A program made the translations under genes and the position numbers. Shown here piece by piece: positions 1-5,387 of a DNA stretch of 10,785 bases. This DNA is from Gammaproteobacteria bacterium (GTDB lineage: Bacteria; Pseudomonadota; Gammaproteobacteria; Pseudomonadales; Pseudohongiellaceae). The stretch's first letter is position 1. Each line of letters begins with the position of its first letter. The stretch lies in contig JAESUT010000066.1 in the NCBI GenBank assembly GCA_016762995.1, positions 11,856 through 22,640 of the forward strand, written 5' to 3'. The notes under the pieces were generated by a model. The model did no database searches, was not told where the DNA came from, and was given only the letters and a program-made list of their open reading frames with translations.

Positions 1-120
1 CTGCGCAGGGTCGAGAAAGTTTTATCTCATATCAATGGCGAATTTCACCTAACCCTAAGCTGTGGATCCTCATTGAAAATGAGCCGTTCTTACAAGGAAA
101 AGGTTAAACATTTTTTTTAG
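1..120 (+). CDS. LytTR-type DNA-binding response regulator, C-terminal fragment (partial)
   Basis: The first reading frame is open from base 1 to a TAG at 118-120, giving 39 residues of a protein that begins before the window. The residues fit the end of a LytTR DNA-binding domain: an I/V-E-K-V strand, a strand-turn carrying G-E-F-H-L-T-L, a glycine turn, then the typical S-R-S-Y motif (residues 28-31) and a short basic helix ending V-K-H-F-F. In LytTR proteins (AlgR, LytR, AgrA) the S-R-x-Y segment closes the beta-fold domain that binds DNA, usually behind a receiver domain. The gene converges on the isomerase-like gene, with only 15 nt between the two stops. I infer the family from a short tail only; the N-terminal domain is not visible, so a two-component role is a guess. 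Confidence 0.6.
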   Translation: MRRVEKVLSHINGEFHLTLSCGSSLKMSRSYKEKVKHFF

Positions 121-135
121 AATTTGATTTTTTAT

Positions 136-741
136 TTATTTTTCTGACGTTCTTTCTAGCTCTTTTTTCAGAAATTCTAACCGGTCCTGTCCCCAAAAAA
201 GTTGCTCACCGAAGCGATAACTGGGCGCACCAAATACACCTAACTCTACAGCCTTGGCGCTGTCTTTTGCGATCTCTTCAGTTACTGCGTCTCTATCAAC
301 AAGCAGGGCGTCGCCATCCAAATTATTTTCTGCGGCAATCGCCAGAAGTGTGTCTGCATTGCTAATGTCGCGTTCCTCCAGCCAGCATGCTCCAAGGCAG
401 GCGCCAGCGAGACGAATTGCCTTCGATGCATCTTGCTTTCGAAGATTGACGACCATGGTTGCGGCTAATTTATCACTCACGGGAAAGTGCTTGGGTTCCA
501 GGTTTAGCTCTACTTTCGTGTGGTCACGCCAGCGGCGCAATTCCTGCATTCGATAGGCCTTTCGCTGCTCAGACCTTTTTGGCAACGGTAGGCCGCCAGT
601 GCTGGAGAAGATGACGGAGAAATCCACTGGCCAGATGCTGATTGCGGCATCGTGCTGCTCGGCCATCTTTACGAGCTTCGCATGTCCCAGATAGGACCAT
701 GGTGATATTAATGAGAGGTAATAGTCGATGTGCTTTTGCAA
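136..741 (-). CDS. 2-hydroxychromene-2-carboxylate isomerase-like protein (DsbA/kappa-GST fold)
   Basis: This 201-residue protein, probably cytoplasmic, has the usual length of the HCCA isomerase (NahD-like) family. That family uses glutathione to isomerise 2-hydroxychromene-2-carboxylate in naphthalene breakdown. Visible signatures are the N-terminal strand followed by S-P-W-S-Y-L-G (residues 13-19), where S13 matches the active-site serine that replaces the DsbA cysteine; the W-P-V-D-F segment near residue 37; H-F-P-V-S near residue 85; and the C-terminal G-V-F-G-A-P-S (cis-proline loop near 171) followed by F-W-G-Q-D-R-L. The start is TTG at 739-741: AAGGAG at 750-755 sits 8 nt upstream and the next in-frame Met is at residue 27. 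It lies 59 nt downstream of the Lrp-like regulator on the same strand and may be co-transcribed. No other aromatic-degradation gene is in view, so the true substrate is unknown; many chromosomal homologues are generic glutathione-linked isomerases. Confidence 0.85.
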   Translation of the reverse strand: MQKHIDYYLSLISPWSYLGHAKLVKMAEQHDAAISIWPVDFSVIFSSTGGLPLPKRSEQRKAYRMQELRRWRDHTKVELNLEPKHFPVSDKLAATMVVNLRKQDASKAIRLAGACLGACWLEERDISNADTLLAIAAENNLDGDALLVDRDAVTEEIAKDSAKAVELGVFGAPSYRFGEQLFWGQDRLEFLKKELERTSEK

Positions 742-749
742 GAGGATGT

Positions 750-755
750 CTCCTT
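750..755 (-). promoter_or_regulatory. Ribosome binding site selecting a TTG start
   Basis: AAGGAG read on the minus strand lies 8 nt before the TTG codon at 739-741. There is no ATG or GTG in a better position, so this site decides the unusual start of the isomerase-like gene. Confidence 0.6.
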
Positions 756-800
756 AATGTGCATTCTTGAGAGCGGTATTAGGTTTTAACAAGCTACCGC

Positions 801-1277
801 TTAGCTCGTAATATGGTTGAGTGGAAGCTCGGTGGTGCTGAGCACCTCTCTCAATATGAAACTTGAGTGCACGTCGGTGACACCTTCTATCTTGGTAATC
901 TTATTGAGTAAGAATTCTTGATAGTACTCCATGTCGGGTATCACCACCTTCAGTTGATAATCTGCCGATTGTCCGGTGATCAATAGGCACTCGGTGACTT
1001 CGGGGAAGGTGCGCACCTTTTCCTCGAAGATTTCGAAGCGGTCGGGGGTGTGGCGATCCATGCTGATCTGAATAAGCGCGATGAGCTTAAGCTCCAATTT
1101 CGATGCGTCGAGCAGGGTGACCTGCGCTTTGATAATCCCACTCTCCTCCAGTTGCTTTACGCGTCGGGCGCAAGGTGAGGGAGAGAGCCCGATCTTCTCT
1201 GCGAGTTCCAGGTTGGTGATTGCGCCATCGCTTTGTAGCGCCTGCAAAATCCTCTTATCCAGCTTGTCCATTTGCAT
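801..1277 (-). CDS. Lrp/AsnC-family transcriptional regulator
   Basis: A feast/famine regulator of about 158 residues. The N-terminal winged helix-turn-helix occupies roughly residues 5-62: the opening L-D-K-R-I-L-Q-A-L, the L-A-E-K-I-G-L-S-P-S-P-C-A-R-R-V recognition region, and R-V-K-Q-L-E-E-S-G-I-I. A C-terminal RAM ligand-binding domain follows, with the T-G-x-x-D-Y-x-L-K-V-like core (here G-Q-S-A-D-Y-Q-L-K-V) and the family-typical ending S-T-T-E-L-P-L. These proteins form octamers or dimers that bind amino acids and AT-rich DNA. I chose ATG at 1275-1277 because the family domain begins right there; an in-frame TTG at 1299-1301 would add 8 poorly conserved residues, and ATG at 1269-1271 is also possible. 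None has a strong Shine-Dalgarno. It is divergent from leuA across an AT-rich region with a dyad, so control of leuA and of itself is a reasonable inference, not shown. Confidence 0.93.
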   Translation of the reverse strand: MQMDKLDKRILQALQSDGAITNLELAEKIGLSPSPCARRVKQLEESGIIKAQVTLLDASKLELKLIALIQISMDRHTPDRFEIFEEKVRTFPEVTECLLITGQSADYQLKVVIPDMEYYQEFLLNKITKIEGVTDVHSSFILREVLSTTELPLNHITS

Positions 1278-1316
1278 GTTATTGCACCGTTTCTTGTTCA
1301 ATTTGAGTGAAGAAAA

Positions 1317-1345
1317 TTGATACTATTCTATATATTGGCTTTAAT
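1317..1345 (+). promoter_or_regulatory. Probable sigma-70 promoter of leuA
   Basis: TTGATA (1317-1322) and TTTAAT (1340-1345) are separated by 17 bp; each differs from consensus at one base. The start point would be near 1352, which places the leuA start codon about 225 nt downstream. The element overlaps the upstream region of the divergent lrp-like gene, so the two promoters are likely interlaced. Confidence 0.55.
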
Positions 1346-1353
1346 AAACAAAA

Positions 1354-1374
1354 TATCATTAAATATTAGTGATA
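1354..1374 (+). promoter_or_regulatory. AT-rich dyad, candidate operator for the Lrp-like regulator
   Basis: A 21-bp imperfect palindrome with outer arms TATCA and TGATA and inner matching TAA/TTA; 16 of 21 positions agree with the reverse complement. It lies just at or after the predicted leuA start point, in the AT-rich stretch between the regulator and leuA. Position, symmetry and composition suit an Lrp-family site, but it does not clearly fit the 15-bp E. coli Lrp consensus. Binding is inferred. Confidence 0.35.
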
Positions 1375-1407
1375 AACATCAAAAACTAACAAATCTGAGG
1401 CAATTTA

Positions 1408-1524
1408 GTGGTAGAAACACCACGGTACTTTCCCTATCCTAGGCAACCTCAAACAACGGGTGATTGGTTAAACAGGCTGAGCACCGGGGTTCAGAGTCTC
1501 AAAAGGACAAAGCGAGCTGAGTGA
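1408..1524 (+). CDS. Candidate upstream small ORF in the leuA leader
   Basis: A GTG-initiated frame of 38 codons ends with TGA at 1522-1524, 53 nt before leuA. GAGG at 1397-1400 is 7 nt before the GTG, a good ribosome-site distance. The peptide is Pro/Arg/Gln-rich (P-R-Y-F-P-Y-P-R-Q-P-Q near residues 5-15) with a basic tail K-R-T-K-R-A-E. It uses rare-looking arginine codons (AGG three times, CGG and CGA) and only three leucines, so it is not a standard leucine leader peptide. Its ribosome site falls in the TGAGG arm that can pair with 1447-1451. It may be chance; its conservation in relatives would decide. Confidence 0.2.
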   Translation: MVETPRYFPYPRQPQTTGDWLNRLSTGVQSLKRTKRAE

Positions 1525-1577
1525 ATGAGAAACGCCGAATCAGGTGTTAGTTAATGTAAATTAAGCGAGGAGTAACC

Positions 1578-3242
1578 GTGTTCGATCATACGAAGTACCA
1601 GCCTTTCCAGACTATCGATATTAAAGATAGAACTTGGCCGAATCATGTCATCACCGAAGCGCCTAGGTGGTGTAGCGTTGATCTGCGTGATGGAAATCAG
1701 GCGTTGATCGAGCCGATGTCAGTCGAGCAAAAAAAGAAGATGTTCGAACTCTTAGTCTCCGTAGGATTCAAAGAGATCGAAGTGGGCTTTCCGGCGGCCT
1801 CAGCGCCGGACTTCAATTTTGTTCGCGGCTTAATCGAAGAGGGAAAGGTGCCTGACGATGTAACGATTCAGGTTCTTACTCAGGCGCGGCCCGCGTTAAT
1901 TCAGCGAACGTTTGAATCTCTGAAGGGCGCAAAAAAAGCGATCCTGCACGTTTATAATTCCACCTCTATAGTGCAGCGAGAGAAAGTCTTTAAAACAGAC
2001 AAGGCAGGTATCATAGACATCGCCGTAGCCGGCGCTACGGAGGTTAAGCGCTGCGCGGAGCTGGCTCCGGAAACTGAATGGACCTTCCAGTATTCTCCCG
2101 AGAGCTTTACTGGCACCGAGATCGACTTTGCCGTTGAAGTTTGTGATGCCGTCTCCAACGTGTGGAAACCCACCGTCGAGAGGCCAATCATCTTTAACCT
2201 CCCTTCCACGGTTGAAGTGTCTACACCGAACGTCTACGCGGACCAGATCGAATGGTTCTGCCGCAACATTCAAAACAGAGATGCCATTGTCGTTAGTCTG
2301 CACACGCACAATGATCGCGGTTGTGCTGTCGCCTCTGCCGAGCTGGCTGTTATGGGTGGCGCACAGAGAGTAGAGGGAACCCTGCTTGGAAACGGCGAGC
2401 GCACTGGCAACATGGACATCGTCGTAATGGCAATGAATCTATATGGCCAAGGTGTCGATCCGGGGTTGGACCTGCATGATATGGACAAGATTGTTTCAGT
2501 TGTACGCGAGTGCACACAGATCGATGTACATCCGCGCCAGCCATATTCCGGTGACTTAGTGTTTACCGCCTTCTCAGGATCGCACCAGGATGCGATTAAG
2601 AAATGCCTCGATATCTATACGGAGGGCGAGACTTGGGAAATTGCCTATCTGCCAATTGATCCGCGCGACTTGGGTCGAACCTATCAAGATGTTATTCGCG
2701 TGAACAGCCAGTCTGGAAAGGGGGGCATCGCTTACGTGCTCGCTAATAAGTTTGGATTCGAGCTGCCGCGTTGGTTGCAGATAGAGTTCAGTCGCGTGGT
2801 ACAGCAGGTTACTGAGGTTAGTGGGCAGGAGATAAAGCCAGATGAAATCTGGGACCTGTTCGACCAACACTATTTGAATAGCGATAAGGTAATTAGCCTT
2901 GAAGACTTTAGTATCGAAAAATCGGAAGGACGCGAGACGTTCAATGCGAAGATCGAATATTTTGGTAAGGAGCTCACGATTAGCGGCGAGGGCGATGGCG
3001 TACTGAATGCCTTCGTGACCGGTCTGAAAGAAGCTATCAAGATCGATTTTGAAATTATGGAATACGGTGAGCATGCACTCGGTCAAGGTGCCGATGCCGA
3101 GGCGGTGACTTACATTCAATTGAAATGCGAAGGCCAGCGCTACAGCGGCGTCGCGATAAGCAAAGACATTATTGCTTCTTCACTCAACGCATTTATGGGC
3201 GCGGCTAGTCAGCTGCTTAGCGAGCAGCGCATCGCCGCCTAA
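1578..3242 (+). CDS. leuA: 2-isopropylmalate synthase
   Basis: This cytoplasmic enzyme condenses acetyl-CoA with 2-oxoisovalerate to 2-isopropylmalate, the first committed step of leucine synthesis. At 554 residues it belongs to the longer LeuA form found in Pseudomonas-type proteobacteria and yeast. The catalytic TIM barrel covers about residues 25-320: S-V-D-L-R-D-G-N-Q (33-41) carries the R-D catalytic pair, H-T-H-N-D at 242-246 gives the metal-binding histidines, and the G-N-G-E-R-T-G-N loop follows near 274. The linker and the C-terminal LeuA regulatory domain (about 430-550), the site of leucine feedback in this family, are complete. The start is GTG at 1578-1580 with GAGGAG 5 nt upstream. 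It stands alone, without leuB, leuC or leuD in view, next to a divergent Lrp-type regulator and behind a long leader, so both transcriptional and RNA-level control are plausible. Confidence 0.97.
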   Translation: MFDHTKYQPFQTIDIKDRTWPNHVITEAPRWCSVDLRDGNQALIEPMSVEQKKKMFELLVSVGFKEIEVGFPAASAPDFNFVRGLIEEGKVPDDVTIQVLTQARPALIQRTFESLKGAKKAILHVYNSTSIVQREKVFKTDKAGIIDIAVAGATEVKRCAELAPETEWTFQYSPESFTGTEIDFAVEVCDAVSNVWKPTVERPIIFNLPSTVEVSTPNVYADQIEWFCRNIQNRDAIVVSLHTHNDRGCAVASAELAVMGGAQRVEGTLLGNGERTGNMDIVVMAMNLYGQGVDPGLDLHDMDKIVSVVRECTQIDVHPRQPYSGDLVFTAFSGSHQDAIKKCLDIYTEGETWEIAYLPIDPRDLGRTYQDVIRVNSQSGKGGIAYVLANKFGFELPRWLQIEFSRVVQQVTEVSGQEIKPDEIWDLFDQHYLNSDKVISLEDFSIEKSEGRETFNAKIEYFGKELTISGEGDGVLNAFVTGLKEAIKIDFEIMEYGEHALGQGADAEAVTYIQLKCEGQRYSGVAISKDIIASSLNAFMGAASQLLSEQRIAA

Positions 3243-3449
3243 CGGCCTCTTCGAGTTCGCTCACAAGCGGGTATCTCTGTCAGAGGCTGGGCTGGGTTAG
3301 TTGCTTGCCTGAATTTTTCTCTTCTCGCGCGTGGCAATAATCTCATTAGCGTTGCTGTATGAAACTGCCTCTGTTGCCGGTCCTAGTAGGCATAATCGCT
3401 TATAGACCATCGAATACAAATGACAGCATAACCTACGTGGAATTAGTTC

Positions 3450-3968
3450 ATGATTAAGCTTATTGCGGCAGCCTCAGTCTCTTCGTTCTTCTTCGGTCTG
3501 TTCGGTGTAAGCTGGGAGTCGGTGGATGCAAAAATAGAGCGTGAGTTTCCCGGTGTGCAGACGGTTTCTACCGATGTGCTATTAGCGCGCTATAAGGCAG
3601 CAGGCACTCAGCTGCCCATTATTGTCGATGTGCGCGAGGACGGTGAGTTTCGAGTCAGCCATCTAGGCGATGCGCTTCATTTGGAAAGCGCTGAGGCTAT
3701 ATCCAAGGTAATTGCCGATAGAGGGCTTAGCAAAGACACTGAAATAATCGTCTATTGCTCGGTGGGCTATCGGTCGGCCTCTGTAGCTGCCGACCTTCAA
3801 AAACGTGGATTTACTCAAGTGCTTAACCTAGAGCATTCATTGTTTGAATGGGCAACCAAGGGCTATCCTATGACTAGCGCGAGCGGCCGCACCAACAAGG
3901 TTCATCCCTTCAACAAGACGTGGGGTGTTCTGGTCGACGAATCCCTTCATGCCTATCCTGATAAGTAA
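3450..3968 (+). CDS. Rhodanese-like sulfurtransferase domain protein with N-terminal hydrophobic segment
   Basis: A 172-residue single rhodanese domain. The hallmark D-V-R-E (60-63) and the active loop C-S-V-G-Y-R-S (C103 as persulfide cysteine, R108) are both intact, so sulfurtransferase activity is expected; donor and acceptor are unknown. The first 20 residues (M-I-K-L-I-A-A-A-S-V-S-S-F-F-F-G-L-F-G-V) are hydrophobic after one lysine, suggesting a signal peptide or membrane anchor and hence action at or outside the inner membrane. The ATG at 3450 has GTGGA about 8 nt upstream. The C-terminal tail after the domain (about residues 145-172) has an N-K-T-W-G motif followed by the final P-D-K-stop, which lies inside a 19-bp tandem repeat. 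It is 207 nt after leuA, so a separate transcript is likely. Confidence 0.9.
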   Translation: MIKLIAAASVSSFFFGLFGVSWESVDAKIEREFPGVQTVSTDVLLARYKAAGTQLPIIVDVREDGEFRVSHLGDALHLESAEAISKVIADRGLSKDTEIIVYCSVGYRSASVAADLQKRGFTQVLNLEHSLFEWATKGYPMTSASGRTNKVHPFNKTWGVLVDESLHAYPDK

Positions 3969-4008
3969 TACCTACCCCGATAAGTAATGCCTATCCCGAT
4001 AAGTAATT
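3952..4008 (+). repeat. Three tandem copies of a 19-bp unit at the end of the rhodanese gene
   Basis: Units at 3952-3970, 3971-3989 and 3990-4008 share the form CCTAYCCYGATAAGTAATN, with at most three differences between copies. The first copy contains the last codons and stop of the rhodanese gene (CCT-GAT-AAG-TAA); the other two are non-coding copies of that end. Nineteen is not a multiple of three, so the stop in copy one shields the frame. This looks like repeated slipped-strand duplication of a gene end. Confidence 0.9.
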
Positions 4009-4018
4009 CCTGCTCCAT

Positions 4019-4042
4019 GCAAACTATTCCCCCATAGCTTGC
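4019..4042 (+). repeat. Inverted repeat upstream of the ECF sigma operon
   Basis: GCAAACTAT and ATAGCTTGC form a 9-position stem with one A/C mismatch around a TCCCCC loop. No T tract follows, so it is not a typical terminator. It sits 57 bp before the earliest possible start of the sigma factor gene, where an operator or promoter element could be; a weak TTGCGA/TATCCT pair (4039-4044, 4063-4068) overlaps its right arm. Function is not established. Confidence 0.4.
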
Positions 4043-4075
4043 GACTTACTCTCTAAAACCAGTATCCTGTTTTTA

Positions 4076-4099
4076 ATGCAAGAAGCGATGCAAGAAGCT
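4076..4099 (+). repeat. 12-bp tandem duplication at the sigma factor start region
   Basis: ATGCAAGAAGCG (4076-4087) is followed at once by ATGCAAGAAGCT (4088-4099); 11 of 12 bases match. In frame it would encode M-Q-E-A twice and so creates two candidate start codons upstream of the ATG I prefer at 4127. Confidence 0.85.
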
Positions 4100-4126
4100 G
4101 CTCTGCAGCGACAGAATGGGAATTCC

Positions 4127-4708
4127 ATGAGTCTGATAGGTGAAGACGAAGCGCTAATAGCGGCGGCTCTTAAAGGGTCGGCCCATGCATGGGAAAAATT
4201 GGTGAAACGCTATGAGTCGAAAATCTACAACCATGGGCTGCGTCTAACAGGAAATTCCAGTGACGCGATGGACCTGATGCAGGAGGTCTTTTTGGGTGTG
4301 TACAGGAATCTGCACCGCTTCAGAGGCGATGCGAAGTTTAGTAGTTGGATATTTCGTATAGCACACAATAAGGCGGTGGACATGAATCGTCGCAAACGGC
4401 TGATGACTTCGCCGCCAAAATTTTCTGAGGAAGATGAGGGAGATGAATTCGAAAAATTTCCTGGCAAGGCAAATTTAGAGCCAGAAAACCGATTAGGCAA
4501 CAGCGAGCAAAACGTTCGCGTTCTCAAAATGTTAGACGAGCTAAATTCGGATCAACGGTCGATTGTGGAGCTTAAGATTTTTCAATCTTTAACTTTTGAT
4601 GAAATCGCAGGGCTTCAAGATATTTCGGAAAACACAGTCAAAACACGTTTCTACAGTGCGCTGAAGAAATTGAAAGTAGTATCGGAGGAACAAAATGTCC
4701 TGTCCTAA
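4127..4708 (+). CDS. ECF-type RNA polymerase sigma factor
   Basis: An extracytoplasmic-function sigma-70 factor of about 193 residues. Region 2 (about 8-91) shows D-E-A-L-I-A-A-A-L-K-G, the polymerase-binding D-L-M-Q-E-V-F-L-G-V-Y, and the promoter-reading F-R-G-D-A-K-F-S-S-W-I-F-R-I-A-H-N. An acidic linker rich in E and D (about 97-113) leads to region 4 (about 128-182), with a helix-turn-helix L-T-F-D-E-I-A-G-L-Q-D-I-S-E-N-T-V-K-T-R. I chose ATG 4127 because GGGA lies 5 nt upstream and the family domain starts there; in-frame ATGs at 4076 and 4088 would add 17 or 13 residues and lack good ribosome sites. The gene overlaps the anti-sigma gene by 14 nt, implying coupled translation. ECF factors usually direct their own operon, but I see no clear matching -35/-10 pair upstream. 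Confidence 0.93.
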   Translation: MSLIGEDEALIAAALKGSAHAWEKLVKRYESKIYNHGLRLTGNSSDAMDLMQEVFLGVYRNLHRFRGDAKFSSWIFRIAHNKAVDMNRRKRLMTSPPKFSEEDEGDEFEKFPGKANLEPENRLGNSEQNVRVLKMLDELNSDQRSIVELKIFQSLTFDEIAGLQDISENTVKTRFYSALKKLKVVSEEQNVLS

Positions 4709-5375
4709 GACAGACTATTTACTGCAAGAATATTTTTCTGAAGACTTGTCGGCGGTTGCTCGCAACGAGTTGGATAGGCATCTTACTGACTGCGCGCACT
4801 GTAATGCTGAACTCGAGTCAGTTCTGCTGGTCCAGCAGGATCTGCAGCAGTGGCAGGAGCAAAGAGTCCCGCATTGGGATCGCGGTAGGGAGTTATTCCG
4901 GCAGGAGCACCGTATCGATCGCCCCGTGTCGCGATTCTGGTTGAGTTGGCAGTGGTTGCCAACGGCTGCATCGCTAGTCATGTTGTGTGTACTTCTATTT
5001 AACGTGCATGTGGTTAGTAATGATTCTGGTTTCTCTGTTTCCTTCGCAGGATCTTCTGTCCCAAACGCTAATTTAAATGTGCAACTGGCCGAGTTTGAGC
5101 AAGCGCAGCGTTTTGAAATGCAGCAACTCGTAACGAGAGTAGAGACCAGGCAGGATAGTAATAGTGTGCAACTGCTGCAGGCGGTGATGGAGCAGGCCCA
5201 GCAATCGACAGCAGATAGTTTCGATCAGATGTACGCCTATTTCGAGCAGCAGCGACTCTTGGATCTGCAAGATATGCGAGCGGGCTATGAACAATTGGTA
5301 GACAGTGACTATGAGACGATTCGATCTCTGCAGCAGTTAGTAAATTATGTGGGTTACCAGAGCGACGTTCGATAA
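4695..5375 (+). CDS. Membrane anti-sigma factor with zinc-binding (ZAS/zf-HC2) domain and periplasmic coiled coil
   Basis: 226 residues with a ribosome site GGAGG at 4684-4688. The N-terminal cytoplasmic part has the ZAS signature H29-x3-C33-x2-C36, which in this class holds zinc and clamps the partner sigma factor. One membrane helix lies at about 87-107 (W-L-P-T-A-A-S-L-V-M-L-C-V-L-L-F). The remaining 120 residues should be periplasmic; from about 124 to 215 they are Gln/Glu-rich and heptad-like (Q-L-A-E-F-E-Q-A-Q-R-F, L-L-Q-A-V-M-E-Q-A-Q), predicting a long coiled coil. The gene overlaps the sigma gene by 14 nt and is 12 nt before the next gene. Inference: it holds the sigma factor at the membrane and senses an envelope signal through its tail, perhaps with the secreted coiled-coil protein encoded next. 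Release could be by proteolysis or conformational change; no protease gene is adjacent. Confidence 0.85.
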   Translation: MSCPKTDYLLQEYFSEDLSAVARNELDRHLTDCAHCNAELESVLLVQQDLQQWQEQRVPHWDRGRELFRQEHRIDRPVSRFWLSWQWLPTAASLVMLCVLLFNVHVVSNDSGFSVSFAGSSVPNANLNVQLAEFEQAQRFEMQQLVTRVETRQDSNSVQLLQAVMEQAQQSTADSFDQMYAYFEQQRLLDLQDMRAGYEQLVDSDYETIRSLQQLVNYVGYQSDVR

Positions 5376-5387
5376 GAGGGCTGGGCT

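Larger units (their letters stand above)
1352..1577 (+). promoter_or_regulatory. Long leuA 5' leader, possible cis-regulatory RNA
   Basis: If the promoter at 1317-1345 is used, leuA has a leader of about 226 nt, which is long for a simple gene. After 1400 it is clearly richer in G+C than the upstream part. Visible pairings are TGAGG (1396-1400) with CCTCA (1447-1451), enclosing a GTGGT/ACCAC hairpin (1408-1423); GGTG (1459-1462) with CACC (1482-1485); and TCTCA (1497-1501) with TGAGA (1527-1531). The leuA Shine-Dalgarno GAGGAG (1567-1572) is 5 nt before its GTG start. There is no leucine-codon run as in classical leu attenuators and no obvious terminator with a T tract. I do not recognise a known riboswitch. 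Confidence 0.35.

Noticed and set aside
69..83. CTCATT-GAA-AATGAG hairpin
   Set aside because: It lies inside the LytTR-like coding end, has only 6 pairs and no T run directly after it, so it is not a convincing terminator.
1484..1500. tRNA T-arm-like GGGGTTCAGAGTC
   Set aside because: No pairing T stem, acceptor stem or anticodon arm could be built around it.
1482..1512. Resemblance of the leuA leader to a glycine riboswitch core (AAAAGGACA)
   Set aside because: The other conserved parts of the aptamer are missing and the downstream gene is not a glycine gene. Mentioned only as a check to run.
2574..3119. Long open frame (181 codons) antisense to leuA
   Set aside because: It lies wholly within leuA on the other strand, shows no recognisable domain and is explained by the codon pattern of leuA.
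3245..3320. Possible leuA terminator (GCCTCT/AGAGGC, or AGGC/GCCT before TTTTT at 3314-3318)
   Set aside because: The first stem has a 31-nt loop and no adjacent T run; the second has only 4 firm pairs with a 19-nt loop. Too weak to call.
4039..4068. TTGCGA/TATCCT as promoter of the sigma operon
   Set aside because: Both boxes match only four of six consensus bases with 18-bp spacing; mentioned in the inverted-repeat entry but not called as a promoter.
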